Below the pieces are notes generated by a model, which saw nothing but the letters and a program-made list of their open reading frames with translations, was not told the origin of the DNA and did no database searches. DNA of 64,000 nucleotides from an uncultured Bacilli bacterium (lineage in GTDB: Bacteria; Bacillota_I; Bacilli_A; RFN20; CAG-288), in contig CALVXU010000031.1 in the NCBI GenBank assembly GCA_944371605.1, positions 1 through 64,000 on the forward strand, in the 5' to 3' direction. Positions 45,172 to 55,360 of the stretch are shown in pieces (within the stretch, counting starts at the first letter, position 1; every line of letters begins with the position of its first letter). A program made the position numbers and the translations under genes.

Positions 45172-46015
45172 TTTTCAGCTCCTTTCTTCTTCCTCTATTG
45201 TTCTTTTTCATGTTTACTCTGATGGAATAGATAACAACGATAGCAAGAACAATCAAGAAGATGATAGTTGTCAAAGCACGCATTTCAGGCGGTACAGCAC
45301 CTTTTTTAATCTTTGCTTGTACGAGAGTAGACAGAGTTTCGATTTGAGCTTGTCCGCTCAATAAACCAGGACCACGAGTGAAAGCAGTGACGATGAAATC
45401 ATCAAGCGAGAGTGTGAAAGAGAGTAAAAGGCCGGAAAAGATGCCAGGAAGAATCTGTGGGATGATGACTTTATGAAGCGCCTTCGTCGGACTAGCGCCT
45501 AAGTCCATAGCAGCTTCATATAATGCTGGATCCATCTGTTGTAATTTTGGCTTGACATTGAGATAGACAAAAGGAATCGCTAAGCAGCAGTGACCGATGA
45601 GCAAAGTCCAAAAACTGAATAAAGAATTATTTCCGAAAAAATTCTGACCTAAAAAGACGAACATAACTGTCAAAGACATAGCTATAACGATTTCAGCGTT
45701 CACAACAGGTATTTGATTTAAACCTTCAGTCAAGCGTTTGATACCCTTTTTGCAGTAATAGACGCCGATAGCGCCTAAAGTTCCGATGACAGTTGAAACG
45801 AAGGCGGAAATACAGGCTAAAATCAAGGTGTTGCCAAGAGCGGTCATAATCTCTTTATTAGCGAATAATTGTGAATATAATTCGAATGAGAAATTTTGCC
45901 ATTGGCCTAAAAAGGTCGCATCAGTAAAAGAAAAAACGATCAAATATAAGACTGGTAGATATAGAATTGCTAAAATCAAGTATACATAGCTATAAGCAAA
46001 TATCTTTTTTACCAT
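45158..46015 (-). CDS. potC: Polyamine ABC transporter permease PotC
   Basis: 285-residue inner permease with six membrane helices. The ATPase-contacting EAA loop reads EAAMDLGASPTKALHKVIIP. A basic tail (RVNMKKNNRGRRKELK) ends the protein. It overlaps potB upstream and potD downstream by a few bases, which gives the usual A-B-C-D order in one operon. Confidence 0.95.
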   Translation of the reverse strand: MVKKIFAYSYVYLILAILYLPVLYLIVFSFTDATFLGQWQNFSFELYSQLFANKEIMTALGNTLILACISAFVSTVIGTLGAIGVYYCKKGIKRLTEGLNQIPVVNAEIVIAMSLTVMFVFLGQNFFGNNSLFSFWTLLIGHCCLAIPFVYLNVKPKLQQMDPALYEAAMDLGASPTKALHKVIIPQILPGIFSGLLLSFTLSLDDFIVTAFTRGPGLLSGQAQIETLSTLVQAKIKKGAVPPEMRALTTIIFLIVLAIVVIYSIRVNMKKNNRGRRKELKNASR

Positions 46016-46821
46016 GAGCCATTCCCCCTATCAGCATCCTTTTCTCCTTGGAATTTACGTGTGAACAGCATGACTAAGAAAATGATGATGAGCATAATGA
46101 GTGACATGAATGAACCACCATTCCAATCAGAGTTAGAAAATGAGAGATAAATAGAATTACCGAAGAGCATGATTTTGCCTTCAGAAAGCGTATCCGAAAT
46201 GACATAAGATGAAATAGTAGGCATAAAGACCATCATGCTTGCAGAGACTATACCTGGCATCGCCTGTGGGATGATGGATTTAGTAAAGGTCTTGACAGGG
46301 TTGCAACCTAAATCTTGTGCAGCTTCGATTTGATTTTTATCAAGCTTTAGCATTGTTGAATATAAAGGTAGTATTGTGAATGGTAAATAGTTTAGAACCA
46401 TACCGATCATAGTACAAAGAAGTGGATGTTCGCCAGTCGTTGTTCCACAAGCGTTTAAGATGATAGAAAGCAAATCTCTTAAAGCGCCAGTTCTTAAAAC
46501 GAAGTTAATCCACATCGGCATGACAAACAGCATGACTAATACATAGTTTTTATTGAATTTAGGATTAGCGAGAATATAGGCTAGAGGAAATCCGATCAAT
46601 AAGCATAAGAAAGTGTTGAATAATCCGATCAGTATCGAGATGAGCAACACATTCAATTTAACAGGTGAAGTGAAGAAGGAGGTAAAAGCATCGAAAGTAA
46701 AGTTTCCGTTGACATCAGTGAAGGCATAAAAGATGATGAACAAAATCGGAAAGATGACGAATAAGATGAGAAAGAGCCAAAAAGGAATGGCTAAGCATTT
46801 CCTAAAAGCCTTATATTTCAT
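46009..46821 (-). CDS. potB: Polyamine ABC transporter permease PotB
   Basis: 270-residue permease, six helices, EAA loop EAAQDLGCNPVKTFTKSIIP. Partner of PotC. ATG 46821 lies inside the end of potA; an upstream in-frame TTG at 46830 is too close to the purine-rich ribosome site. Confidence 0.94.
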   Translation of the reverse strand: MKYKAFRKCLAIPFWLFLILFVIFPILFIIFYAFTDVNGNFTFDAFTSFFTSPVKLNVLLISILIGLFNTFLCLLIGFPLAYILANPKFNKNYVLVMLFVMPMWINFVLRTGALRDLLSIILNACGTTTGEHPLLCTMIGMVLNYLPFTILPLYSTMLKLDKNQIEAAQDLGCNPVKTFTKSIIPQAMPGIVSASMMVFMPTISSYVISDTLSEGKIMLFGNSIYLSFSNSDWNGGSFMSLIMLIIIFLVMLFTRKFQGEKDADRGNGSW

Positions 46822-48490
46822 AATCTTCAATGCTTCCTTTTAAGCGTAAACCGATTTTATCTTTATCAACTTTAAGACCGACGATGTCGCCAGGATTGAA
46901 GGTATATGGGGTGGCCACAAAGAAGTCTTCATCTTCCTTTGAACGGACTAAGATGATGTAATGATCACCTTTGTAAACTGAAGAGATGACCTCACCGATG
47001 ACTTCGGCATCGGAAGTATCATCAGAGATCAAAAATGATTCAGGAGCAATAGTTGCAACTACATCAGCATCTTTGAAATCATATTGCTTTTTATCGAAAG
47101 TCACGATGCCATCTTCATCTACTTGAGAATTAGGAATAAGTTTAGATAAATCGCAAGAGAATGGTTTGTCGTCGATATAAACACAATGATCTTTTCCGAT
47201 ATAAGAATCAGTATAGATGTTAGTGTTATCGCTCTTGTGCATCAGATGTATTCCATCCGGTTCAATACCGATATAGATCGGTTGATCAACAGGATAGTCT
47301 TTGATAGATTGAGCTAAGACTTCATCATGGCCGATCATGATGACGTATTGATAATGGATTCCTTTGAATACTTTAGAAACCATTTTTCCTTGAACATAGT
47401 CAGGTCTAGCCTCGTTAGAGAGACGAATGTCTTCTGGTCTGACCACAACTTCGACGCGCTCATTGACTTCAAAATCATCCACGCAATCAAAGATATGATT
47501 TAAGAAACGGACTTTTTTCTTAGCTATGACAGTGGCATTATAAATGTTTGAAGAACCGATGAAGTCGGCGACAAAAGCGTTCTTTGGCTCATTATAGATC
47601 TCTTCAGGAGTACCTATTTGTTGAATGACGCCATCATTCATAACGACGATTGAATCTGACATTGTCAAGGCTTCTTCTTGATCGTGGGTGACGTAGATAA
47701 AGGTGATACCTAAGCGTTTGTGCATCTCCTTTAATTCGAGCTGCATATCTTTTCTCATCTTTAAGTCTAAGGCGCCTAAAGGTTCATCTAAGAGTAAAAT
47801 CTGTGGCTCGCAGATGATAGCTCTTGCGATAGCCACACGTTGTTGCTGACCACCAGAGAGAGTGTTGATATCTCTTTCTTCTAACTCATCCAAGTCGACG
47901 ATTGATAAAGCCTTAACCACTTTCTCATCGATTTCAGTTTCGCTTAAATGCTTGTATTTATAAGCAGGAACAGGGGTGGAGAGCGCTTTATCTAATTTCT
48001 CATTTAAAATTGTCAATCTTTGTTCTTTATCTTCTTCAGAGAGAAGCTTATCTTTTTTTATTCTATTGATTTGTTTCTTCAAATCTTTGACCCGTGCTTT
48101 GTCGATTTGTAGGATCTGTTTTCCTTCTTTATCTAATTTGACAACGGGGATTTTTTTGTTTCTCAAACCAAAGGCGACATTGTCGTAAACATTAAGGTTT
48201 GGAAATAAGGCGTAATGTTGAAAAACAGTGTTGACTGGTCTTTGATATGGTGGCATAGAAGTGATATCTTTTTGATTTAAAAGAATGTCACCAGAAGTAG
48301 GAGTTTCAAAACCAGCAATCATTCTCAAAGTGGTTGATTTACCACAACCGGATGGACCTAACAAGGTGACGAATTCACCTTTTTTTATGTTGAGGTTCAT
48401 CTTGTCAATGACCGTCACATCATCATAGATTTTGGTGACGTTTTTTAGCTCGATGATGTAGGTGGAAGAATCAGTCAAATTTTTTTCCAT
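46811..48490 (-). CDS. potA: Polyamine ABC transporter ATPase PotA with coiled insert
   Basis: 559-residue ATPase that drives polyamine uptake. Walker A GPSGCGKST, Q-loop VFQHYALF, signature LSGGQQQRVAIARA, Walker B ILLLDEP, switch YVTHD. Between the Q-loop region and the signature (about residues 112-182) lies an extra stretch of about 70 residues, rich in Lys, Glu and Asp with heptad-like leucines (DKARVKDLKKQINRIKKDK), absent from typical PotA (about 378). The C-terminus is also extended and seems to hold two TOBE-like beta-domains. GGAGG lies five bases before ATG 48490. Confidence 0.93.
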   Translation of the reverse strand: MEKNLTDSSTYIIELKNVTKIYDDVTVIDKMNLNIKKGEFVTLLGPSGCGKSTTLRMIAGFETPTSGDILLNQKDITSMPPYQRPVNTVFQHYALFPNLNVYDNVAFGLRNKKIPVVKLDKEGKQILQIDKARVKDLKKQINRIKKDKLLSEEDKEQRLTILNEKLDKALSTPVPAYKYKHLSETEIDEKVVKALSIVDLDELEERDINTLSGGQQQRVAIARAIICEPQILLLDEPLGALDLKMRKDMQLELKEMHKRLGITFIYVTHDQEEALTMSDSIVVMNDGVIQQIGTPEEIYNEPKNAFVADFIGSSNIYNATVIAKKKVRFLNHIFDCVDDFEVNERVEVVVRPEDIRLSNEARPDYVQGKMVSKVFKGIHYQYVIMIGHDEVLAQSIKDYPVDQPIYIGIEPDGIHLMHKSDNTNIYTDSYIGKDHCVYIDDKPFSCDLSKLIPNSQVDEDGIVTFDKKQYDFKDADVVATIAPESFLISDDTSDAEVIGEVISSVYKGDHYIILVRSKEDEDFFVATPYTFNPGDIVGLKVDKDKIGLRLKGSIEDYEI

Positions 48491-48818
48491 ATTCACCTCC
48501 AAATTTAACGATTGAAATATTAGAGTATTTTTTTTAAAAAAACAATAAAATTTTTTTAAAAAATTTCGTTTGAAAAGTCGAAATGAAAGTTTTTAGATAA
48601 ACTCACTAATATCAAATTGAAATTTGCGTGAACAAATAATGAAATTATAGCTAAAAATAACTATGAAAAAACCTTTAAAATATATAAAAGTTGGACATGA
48701 AAATCTCAAGTGAAAAAATTTATAAAAAACGCATCGATTTCGGCACTGTTTTACGCATTGAAAATAGCGCATTTTTTCTTCATGATTTTTTGATTGTTTT
48801 TGTGATATTATTTATAGT
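48491..48818. other. Divergent AT-rich region between potA and a HAD gene
   Basis: Contains long A and T runs and the potA leader with GGAGG. Towards the plus strand TTGATT (48790-48795), 17 bases and TATAGT (48813-48818) look like a promoter, but this would start transcription a few bases inside the GTG-initiated gene, so either another -10 is used or the start is misplaced. No RNA element recognised. Confidence 0.35.
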
Positions 48819-49502
48819 GTGAAAAATAGTTATTTTTATCAAAATTTTATCTTTGATTTAGATGGCACTTTAGTTGACTCTATCGGTGACATCGCTGATG
48901 CGGTCAACCACGCTTTTTCGGTGTTTGGCTTGCCTGCTAGAGAGCTGATAGAATTTCCGTCTTTTATCGGTGATGGCTCAGTGATTCTATTAAAAAGAGC
49001 ACTTAAAGATATCAAATTATCGGATGAGCAATTTCACGCTTTGTTCGATGTCTATTATCATTATTATATGCAACATTTTGTTGTTAAGACTCGCGCATAT
49101 TCTGGTATACAAGAAGCGCTATTAACAGCTAAAGAGAATGGTATTCGTTTATTTGTTTATAGCAATAAGCCAGATGAGATAGCTAAGATTGTCATAGAAC
49201 ACTGCTTCATAAAGAATCTTTTTGAAAGAGTGGTAGGTATTCCGCTGAACAGTCGAGTTAAACCGGATCCTGAACCATTTTTGACGGCAACTATAGGATA
49301 TGATATCGATTACACTAGAACAGCTTATTTTGGTGACTCTGGCACTGATATTTTAACAGCTAAAAATTTAGGTATCGAAAACATTTTTTCTGTTTTGTGG
49401 GGATATAAAGATATTAATTTTTTTAATGAATTCGCATTTAAGCCAAAGCGATTTATAACTGAGACATCAGAGATACAGAAGATAGCCAATAGATTGTTAT
49501 AG
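48819..49502 (+). CDS. HAD-superfamily phosphatase (Gph-like)
   Basis: 227-residue phosphatase. Motif I FIFDLDGTLVDS, motif II LFVYSNKP, lysine in SRVKPDPEPF and motif IV AYFGDSGTDI. It resembles phosphoglycolate phosphatase; the substrate is not certain. The start is GTG with no ribosome site, and no other Met occurs before the catalytic motif, so a leaderless or very short-leader mRNA is likely. Confidence 0.82.
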   Translation: MKNSYFYQNFIFDLDGTLVDSIGDIADAVNHAFSVFGLPARELIEFPSFIGDGSVILLKRALKDIKLSDEQFHALFDVYYHYYMQHFVVKTRAYSGIQEALLTAKENGIRLFVYSNKPDEIAKIVIEHCFIKNLFERVVGIPLNSRVKPDPEPFLTATIGYDIDYTRTAYFGDSGTDILTAKNLGIENIFSVLWGYKDINFFNEFAFKPKRFITETSEIQKIANRLL

Positions 49503-49591
49503 GTAAAAAAAGTTGCTAAACAATTCTTTCTGCTGTTGCAATAATCTTTGTTTAAACATAGAATAATGTTTATATTTGAGGAGAAGCCTAG

Positions 49592-50164
49592 ATGATAATA
49601 TTAACTGGTCCATCAGCTTCTGGAAAAACAGCTACTTGCTTATATTTGCAAGAGCATTATCATATCAGAAAAGTCATCACTCATACGACTCGAGTCATCC
49701 GTACCGGGGAGAAAAATGGTGTTGACTATCATTTTGTTAGCGTTGAAGATTTTTTTAAGTTAAAAGAGGCTGGTAAATTTATTGAAACTGTTTTCTATAA
49801 TGGTAATTATTACGGCACTTCTAAAGATGAAGTTCGCATTGACAAATGCATGGCGGTTGAATTAGAAGGTGCTAAAACGTACAAGAGTTTAAATGATCCT
49901 AACATCGTTCTCTTTTATATGAAAGTGGATGAAAAAATCCGTACTTTGAGAATGAAAGAAAGAGGGGATGATGAAAAGAAGATTCAATCGCGTCTGATCA
50001 ATGATAGAACTGCTTTTGCATTGAATGATGAGATGAATAAATTGATCGATGTTATTGTAGACACTGAGCATCATGATATCGTCAGCGTTTCCAAATTTAT
50101 TTACGATAAATATATCAGTATATTAAAAGAAAGAGGCATTGACTTTCCGCCTTCGAATAATTGA
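49592..50164 (+). CDS. gmk: Guanylate kinase
   Basis: 190-residue P-loop kinase that makes GDP from GMP. Walker A TGPSASGKTAT, the GMP-binding HTTRVIRTGEKNGVDYHFV, FYNGNYYGTS and the lid MKERGDDEKKIQSRL. The P-loop has Ala-Ser where many GMP kinases have Gly-Val, and a second family member could exist elsewhere. GAGGAG lies upstream of ATG. It converges on the FtsX-like gene. Confidence 0.82.
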   Translation: MIILTGPSASGKTATCLYLQEHYHIRKVITHTTRVIRTGEKNGVDYHFVSVEDFFKLKEAGKFIETVFYNGNYYGTSKDEVRIDKCMAVELEGAKTYKSLNDPNIVLFYMKVDEKIRTLRMKERGDDEKKIQSRLINDRTAFALNDEMNKLIDVIVDTEHHDIVSVSKFIYDKYISILKERGIDFPPSNN

Positions 50165-50204
50165 ATCACTTGTAATCCTTTGCTCTTTTATCTTTTTACT
50201 ACTT

Positions 50205-51629
50205 TTATTGGTCCATTAATGATCTATCTGTTTCTTTGGGCTTTTTAGCACATCCTTTTATTACGAGCATTATAAGATAGCATATTGCTGATAAGCATAT
50301 AATAAAGAGAAGTCCATAGCCAAAGGTCATCCAGTTAAGGTAAAGAATCGAATGAGAAAAAAAGCTGTTAGAAATGATCAATAGTAACCAAGTTAGAGGT
50401 AAAGATAATAGATAAAGAATAACCATAATAGGAAAAATTATCGTGCTATATAAAGCAGATGATTTGAAAGTCATAATATTAGATTGCTTGTTGCTTTGTA
50501 AAATTGCATGAATTAGTTTGACTAAAAAAGTAACTATAAAAATTATTATAAATACAATGATAAAAGCCATCGTTAGTAAATAGATTTTAGATGTAAAAGT
50601 ATTTACTGCAGAATCGATAGAGACTAAGTCTGTATTTGAAAAATACACATGCATTTTATAATGATCAAAGCAACTACCTGTATTTACTGTTCCATCAAAA
50701 GAAGAACTATAAAAATTGAGACCATTTAATAATTTTAAGTTTTTTGAATAATCATCTTTTAGTTTGATATATATTCCATAATCTTTTGGTGCTTCTTTTG
50801 AAAAGGTTTTTTGTAAAAAGTTATTAAGCGAACCTTTTAATACAAATACTGAATTATCATAGAAACATGGTGCTTCATCCATTCTAATAGATATATTATT
50901 ATCTACCCATTCTTTATATTCTGGGGTTTCAAAAATGCCACAAATAGTGTGACCAGAGAGTGTTTTGCCTATCAGCTCATCAGGAGAATTAAATTTTAAA
51001 ATTTTACCACCTTTTTCCACTCTATATCCGTACTTTAGATAGTAATCAGCTTTATATGATGTCAATGCTATTTCCGCCTCATTTTCAGGCATATGATTAT
51101 TGATGGTTTTTGAAAGTCTACGATCGGGTGATAGATTCATATAATTATTATTTTTATCGACTTCAAATACTTTGAATTGTTGTCCAGCTGCAGCACAATG
51201 ATAGTAGACTACTTCATTTTCATAAAAGGGTGAATTCTCCCAGTAGTCTAAAAAAACTGCATCTATAGAATCATATGAATATTGAAGTTTAGAATAATAA
51301 GTGATGGCAGGAAGACCATCTAGATACTCATCAATCGCTTTCAGTTGCTTATTTGAAAACATAGGAGTCAGAAAATGATATCCCCATTTGAGAGTGTATT
51401 TTTGATTTTTTGGATAAATGATTGTCTCTCTTCTATCGCTATTGGTTAAAACTGTAGCTGCGATTTGATTGATGTTAGCGCAATATTTCGATATATCACA
51501 AGTGAGAATGGATATAGATATTAAAAATAAAATTATTAATATTGTAGACTTGATTTTATTCTTAAAAAACTCTTTAACAATAGTGATAAAATGTTTTATA
51601 TATTTTTTATCTTTTAATGCTTTATTCAT
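50205..51629 (-). CDS. FtsX/MacB-like membrane protein, module 2
   Basis: 474-residue protein with FtsX-like topology: one helix near the start (about 27-46), an outside domain of about 300 residues with ENEAEIALTSYKADYYLKYG and DELIGKTLSGHTICGIF, then three helices at about 352-374, 390-420 and 432-462. The outside part aligns by motif with the permease half of the 29511-31445 protein, but no ATPase domain is present here and none is encoded beside it. It overlaps the C92 hydrolase gene by eight bases. The role is inferred from the pairing: a membrane partner or regulator of the hydrolase. Confidence 0.7.
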   Translation of the reverse strand: MNKALKDKKYIKHFITIVKEFFKNKIKSTILIILFLISISILTCDISKYCANINQIAATVLTNSDRRETIIYPKNQKYTLKWGYHFLTPMFSNKQLKAIDEYLDGLPAITYYSKLQYSYDSIDAVFLDYWENSPFYENEVVYYHCAAAGQQFKVFEVDKNNNYMNLSPDRRLSKTINNHMPENEAEIALTSYKADYYLKYGYRVEKGGKILKFNSPDELIGKTLSGHTICGIFETPEYKEWVDNNISIRMDEAPCFYDNSVFVLKGSLNNFLQKTFSKEAPKDYGIYIKLKDDYSKNLKLLNGLNFYSSSFDGTVNTGSCFDHYKMHVYFSNTDLVSIDSAVNTFTSKIYLLTMAFIIVFIIIFIVTFLVKLIHAILQSNKQSNIMTFKSSALYSTIIFPIMVILYLLSLPLTWLLLIISNSFFSHSILYLNWMTFGYGLLFIICLSAICYLIMLVIKGCAKKPKETDRSLMDQ

Positions 51630-52899
51630 TATAAATCACCGAGTATCTTACCATTATGAATCTAGAAGTAGCATTAAGAGAATCTGCATAAGTGATGTAT
51701 CGATAAAATTCATCTATATAGCTACAAGCAATAGCAGTCGCAAATAAATTTTCAGTGATTTCTACATCAGCTGATGAATAAGCACTTATATTCACTAAAT
51801 CGATGTCTTTCAAATTATTAGTATTCCAATATTGCGCATCTTCTAAGTTGCACATTTTTGAATTATACATGGCAGTTAAATCAACAGGATTGTTATTTAT
51901 AATAGAAATCGTCCAAGTAGAGCCGTTTTTATTTACTATTGCTAACCTTAAATTTTTTGGCTTTATAATAATTTCTCCAACCATATCACTAAGATAAATA
52001 TGAATTGGCCAAACTGCATTGGTCTCTTCTGTTTTCCCTATGTAGTAGCTTATATCAATTTCAGCATACATATAGGCCGCCCATACTAATTCAGAACAAT
52101 ACCAGTCTTCTGAGTCTATATTGCTATGAGCTTTTCTATCGTAATCAGGGCAATATTTTTTTCCTAATTGTTGTTCAGCAAAATAAATGACTAGAGGAAT
52201 ATAGCTCATTGTTGGTGCAGTTGTTCTCAAAATTTTTACACCAAAGTCAACTATTCTTTGGTCATCTAAGAATCCATAATTAACACCGCTTCCAACCGCT
52301 TCTATAGTTTGAATAAAATAACGCCCATCAGTTGTTTTTTGATCAAGTTTTGTGATCAAAGCATTATGACCAGCATTAAAAAAAATGGTCACAGTTTCAT
52401 AGATGATATCTCCATTCATAAGTATTTTTACTAATGAATCATAATCATAATAGATAGGTAGCTCTTTAAAAACATCAGTCGGTGTTTCATCATACGTTGT
52501 TGAATTCAATACGTAGTAAGCATCTGAACTAGAACTCGAAACAGTGGCATATTTGGCTTTTTTAGAACTGCACATACTGATATTTTGAAATTCCTCTAAA
52601 GTATTAGCGTGTCGCCACTTTAGACAATATTCTGGAAGTGAAAAATTATATTCATAATACAACTCACAAAAAGTTGAAAAATCAATGAAGCTATTTTGCA
52701 ATTGTTTTTTTTCGATTAGAATTGGCTCATAATAATTCCAAAAAACATCTTTGTATGAGAATACTTCTTCATTATTTTGATTCTTGCTAACCAAATGATG
52801 TGGGATATTGGAAAGATTTATTGTAGGTTTTTTCTCTTGACTTGAGAACAGCATAAAAAGAGCTAAGAAAATAGAACAAAAAATGCGACATAATTTCAT
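51622..52899 (-). CDS. Exported C92 (YiiX/YebB-like) cysteine hydrolase, module 2
   Basis: 425-residue paralogue of the 28261-29514 protein. Signal peptide (5-20), unassigned N-terminal helical part, then the permuted papain-fold domain with His178 in GHNALI, TIEAVGSGVNYGFLDD and Cys268 in WYCSELVWAAY. The spacing between the two catalytic residues (90) equals that in module 1, and the flanking text is closely similar. A C-terminal beta-rich domain follows. AGAGGTGG precedes ATG. Substrate unknown; peptidoglycan, lipid or a peptide are all open. Confidence 0.82.
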   Translation of the reverse strand: MKLCRIFCSIFLALFMLFSSQEKKPTINLSNIPHHLVSKNQNNEEVFSYKDVFWNYYEPILIEKKQLQNSFIDFSTFCELYYEYNFSLPEYCLKWRHANTLEEFQNISMCSSKKAKYATVSSSSSDAYYVLNSTTYDETPTDVFKELPIYYDYDSLVKILMNGDIIYETVTIFFNAGHNALITKLDQKTTDGRYFIQTIEAVGSGVNYGFLDDQRIVDFGVKILRTTAPTMSYIPLVIYFAEQQLGKKYCPDYDRKAHSNIDSEDWYCSELVWAAYMYAEIDISYYIGKTEETNAVWPIHIYLSDMVGEIIIKPKNLRLAIVNKNGSTWTISIINNNPVDLTAMYNSKMCNLEDAQYWNTNNLKDIDLVNISAYSSADVEITENLFATAIACSYIDEFYRYITYADSLNATSRFIMVRYSVIYNE

Positions 52900-52919
52900 A
52901 AAACCACCTCTTTTTCTTT

Positions 52920-52934
52920 ATTATAGCGCTTACA
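52920..52934 (-). promoter_or_regulatory. Promoter -10 with overlapping cre-like site before C92 module 2
   Basis: The minus strand reads TGTAAGCGCTATAA (52934-52921), one mismatch from the cre consensus, and the -10 TATAAT (52925-52920) shares its end. Binding here would shut the promoter. The leader would be about 14 bases. Confidence 0.45.
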
Positions 52935-53269
52935 TTTGCTATTTACAATGAAACCCTTCAAGCAGAAGTATTATGCATATTCGATGCGTTTATGCTGGAA
53001 ATTTCGAACATGATGCATAAAAATACTGTGATGCAAATCATTCTTCGCATCACTAATTTTTTTGCTTATCTGATATGATTAAACAAATGATGTATATCTA
53101 TGAGAAATGGATAGTGCTTTTAAAGTATACTTTTGATCATAATCTCATTGTTTTAAAAGTGATTGATTTATGATTAAAAGAACATTTTTCAATAATCAAA
53201 ACCTCGTGTTTCTACTTGAGTTGAAGAAACTTTAAATATGATTTAACTATAATCTTGATTTGTAAAAAA
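52935..53269. other. Gap with a hairpin between ABC exporter and C92 module
   Basis: GTGATGC/GCATCAC form a stem at 53028-53053. On the plus strand TAATTTTTTT follows; on the minus strand, where the exporter genes end, AGTATTTTTATG follows. It may be a bidirectional terminator. The rest is AT-rich without genes. Confidence 0.4.
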
Positions 53270-55360
53270 TTAGTCTAATTCAGCTTTACCGATCCAAAGC
53301 TCATAATAGCGTCCTTTTTGAGCGAGAAGCTGCTCATGAGTTCCTCTTTCGATGATTTGGCCATGATCCATCACCATGATGCAATCAGCATATCTGATAG
53401 TTGATAAACGATGAGCGATGACGAAAGTGGTTTTATCCTTCATGATATTATCCATACCATGTGAGATCAAACGTTCGGTTCTAGTATCAACAGAAGAAGT
53501 GGCTTCATCTAATATTAAAATCGGAGGATTAGATACTGCACATCTAGCGATTGAAAGCAATTGCTTTTGACCTTGTGATAAAGAAGCATTAGCGGCATCG
53601 ATATAGGTTTTATAGCCATTTGGTAATTTTTTGATGAAAGCATCGGCACATGCTACTTTAGCAGCTTCTTCGCATTCTTTATCTGTAGCCTTTAGCCTAC
53701 CGAACCGAATGTTATCATAAACAGTTCCTGAGAAAAGATGGGTGTCTTGTAAAACTAATGTCATTGAACGGCGCATAGATACTCTATCGATATCTTTTAA
53801 GTCGATGCCATCGATGGTGATTTTACCGCTGTCGATATCATAGAAACGCGTTAGCATATTGGTGATAGTGGTTTTACCTGCGCCCGTAGAACCTACTAAA
53901 GCGATTCTTTGGCCGGGATGCGCATATAAAGTTACGTCTTTTAAGACTGGTTGACCAGGTACATAAGAGAAATAAACATGCTCCATTCTGACATCGCCTA
54001 AGACCGGCTTTGTTTCCATGCCATTTGTCCAATAATACTTACCATCCTCAGCTTTAAAGGATTTCCAACTGGCTTTTTGTAAACTAGGCTCAGGCTGTTG
54101 GTCCATCATTTGGAAGATTCTTTCTGCACCTGCTAAAGAGGCTTGTATCATCGTCAACATATTAGAAATTGAGTTGAAAGGTCTAGCTAGCATTCTCAAG
54201 AAGACAATGTATGACATCAAAGACCCGATAGAAACTATAAAGCCCCAGCGAGTATCAGTAGCGATTAAAATCGAACCGATGATTGCGACTAATGCTGTTC
54301 CGATATTATTGATATTATTGATTATTGGAATATTGATGGATGAAAGATAAACAGAACGGCGATTATGAAGTGTATGTCTATAATCGATCGATTTGAATAA
54401 TTCAGACATATCCTCTTCTTTTGAAAAGCATTTAACAACTTTCAAGCCAGCGAGAACTTCTTCGGCTACGCCATTAAACTCTCCCATAGAAACTTGAGTT
54501 TCTGAGAAGGCTGAAACAGAACGATGAACGTTGAAGGCGACAATACCTACCCCTATGAGTTCTAGAGCGATACAAATCAAAGCTAAGAACCAATTTAAAA
54601 TAAAAATGAAGACAAGAATCCCAGCCAAAAGGATGATGGAAGTGAAGATTTCCATGATACCAGTATTGAACAATTGTGCTAGGTTATCGACATCATTGGT
54701 GAATCTCGACATGATATCACCATGTGGCGTATTATCAAAATAGCGTAAAGGCAGTGTTTGAAGTTTATCGAACATATCATTTCTTAATCTCATCAATGAG
54801 GCGGTTCCGATTCTTGTCATCAAATAAACTTGACTTGCAGAGAGAAGAAAACCGATGACGTAGCAAGCCATGGTGATTAAGATGATGATGCCTAATATGG
54901 TCAATGCTTGATCACTGGCGTTACTACTCGCCCAATTGACTTGATCAAAGATGAATTTATATAATCCCATTTGATTATTGATATATTTATCTGCGTATCC
55001 GGAAAAAGAGCCGCCCATTAACCAATTGCCTGTGGCTGCATAGACTGCTGGTTGCAAAAGCGCATCGACCAAAGGAGCAGCTATAAAGCCGCCTAAGAGA
55101 TTGATCAATACCATCAAAATGGTGATGAAAGTGACCAAAAGCAAACGCCATTTATCAGGACCGATATAATGAAATACACGTAGTAACGAATGCCAAGAAT
55201 GTTTTGGCTTGCCATAGCCCTTCTTTCTTCTTGAATAAGAAGCGGTTATTTCTTTATAACCTTCTTTTCCGCAGGAGTACTGAATTTGTACACCATTTAT
55301 AGTCGGGCCTTCTCCACTAGCATCAAAGCCATTATAGTTATACTCATTATTCTTCATCAT
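53270..55360 (-). CDS. ABC exporter half with intact ATP site
   Basis: 696-residue type IV ABC exporter subunit: 70-residue soluble N-terminal tail, six membrane helices (about 75-390), ATPase domain with Walker A GSTGAGKTT, signature SLSQGQKQLL, Walker B ILILDEATSSVD (catalytic Glu present) and switch FVIAHRL. It pairs with the gene just upstream (four-base overlap) as a heterodimer of the LmrCD/BmrCD kind, which exports drugs, lipids or peptides; the cargo is unknown. ATG 55357 is a possible start with better ribosome-site spacing. Confidence 0.92.
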   Translation of the reverse strand: MMKNNEYNYNGFDASGEGPTINGVQIQYSCGKEGYKEITASYSRRKKGYGKPKHSWHSLLRVFHYIGPDKWRLLLVTFITILMVLINLLGGFIAAPLVDALLQPAVYAATGNWLMGGSFSGYADKYINNQMGLYKFIFDQVNWASSNASDQALTILGIIILITMACYVIGFLLSASQVYLMTRIGTASLMRLRNDMFDKLQTLPLRYFDNTPHGDIMSRFTNDVDNLAQLFNTGIMEIFTSIILLAGILVFIFILNWFLALICIALELIGVGIVAFNVHRSVSAFSETQVSMGEFNGVAEEVLAGLKVVKCFSKEEDMSELFKSIDYRHTLHNRRSVYLSSINIPIINNINNIGTALVAIIGSILIATDTRWGFIVSIGSLMSYIVFLRMLARPFNSISNMLTMIQASLAGAERIFQMMDQQPEPSLQKASWKSFKAEDGKYYWTNGMETKPVLGDVRMEHVYFSYVPGQPVLKDVTLYAHPGQRIALVGSTGAGKTTITNMLTRFYDIDSGKITIDGIDLKDIDRVSMRRSMTLVLQDTHLFSGTVYDNIRFGRLKATDKECEEAAKVACADAFIKKLPNGYKTYIDAANASLSQGQKQLLSIARCAVSNPPILILDEATSSVDTRTERLISHGMDNIMKDKTTFVIAHRLSTIRYADCIMVMDHGQIIERGTHEQLLAQKGRYYELWIGKAELD

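Noticed and set aside
48790-48818. TTGATT-17-TATAGT as the promoter of the HAD gene at 48819
   Set aside because: It would start transcription inside the coding region before the catalytic motif; kept only as a doubtful alternative.
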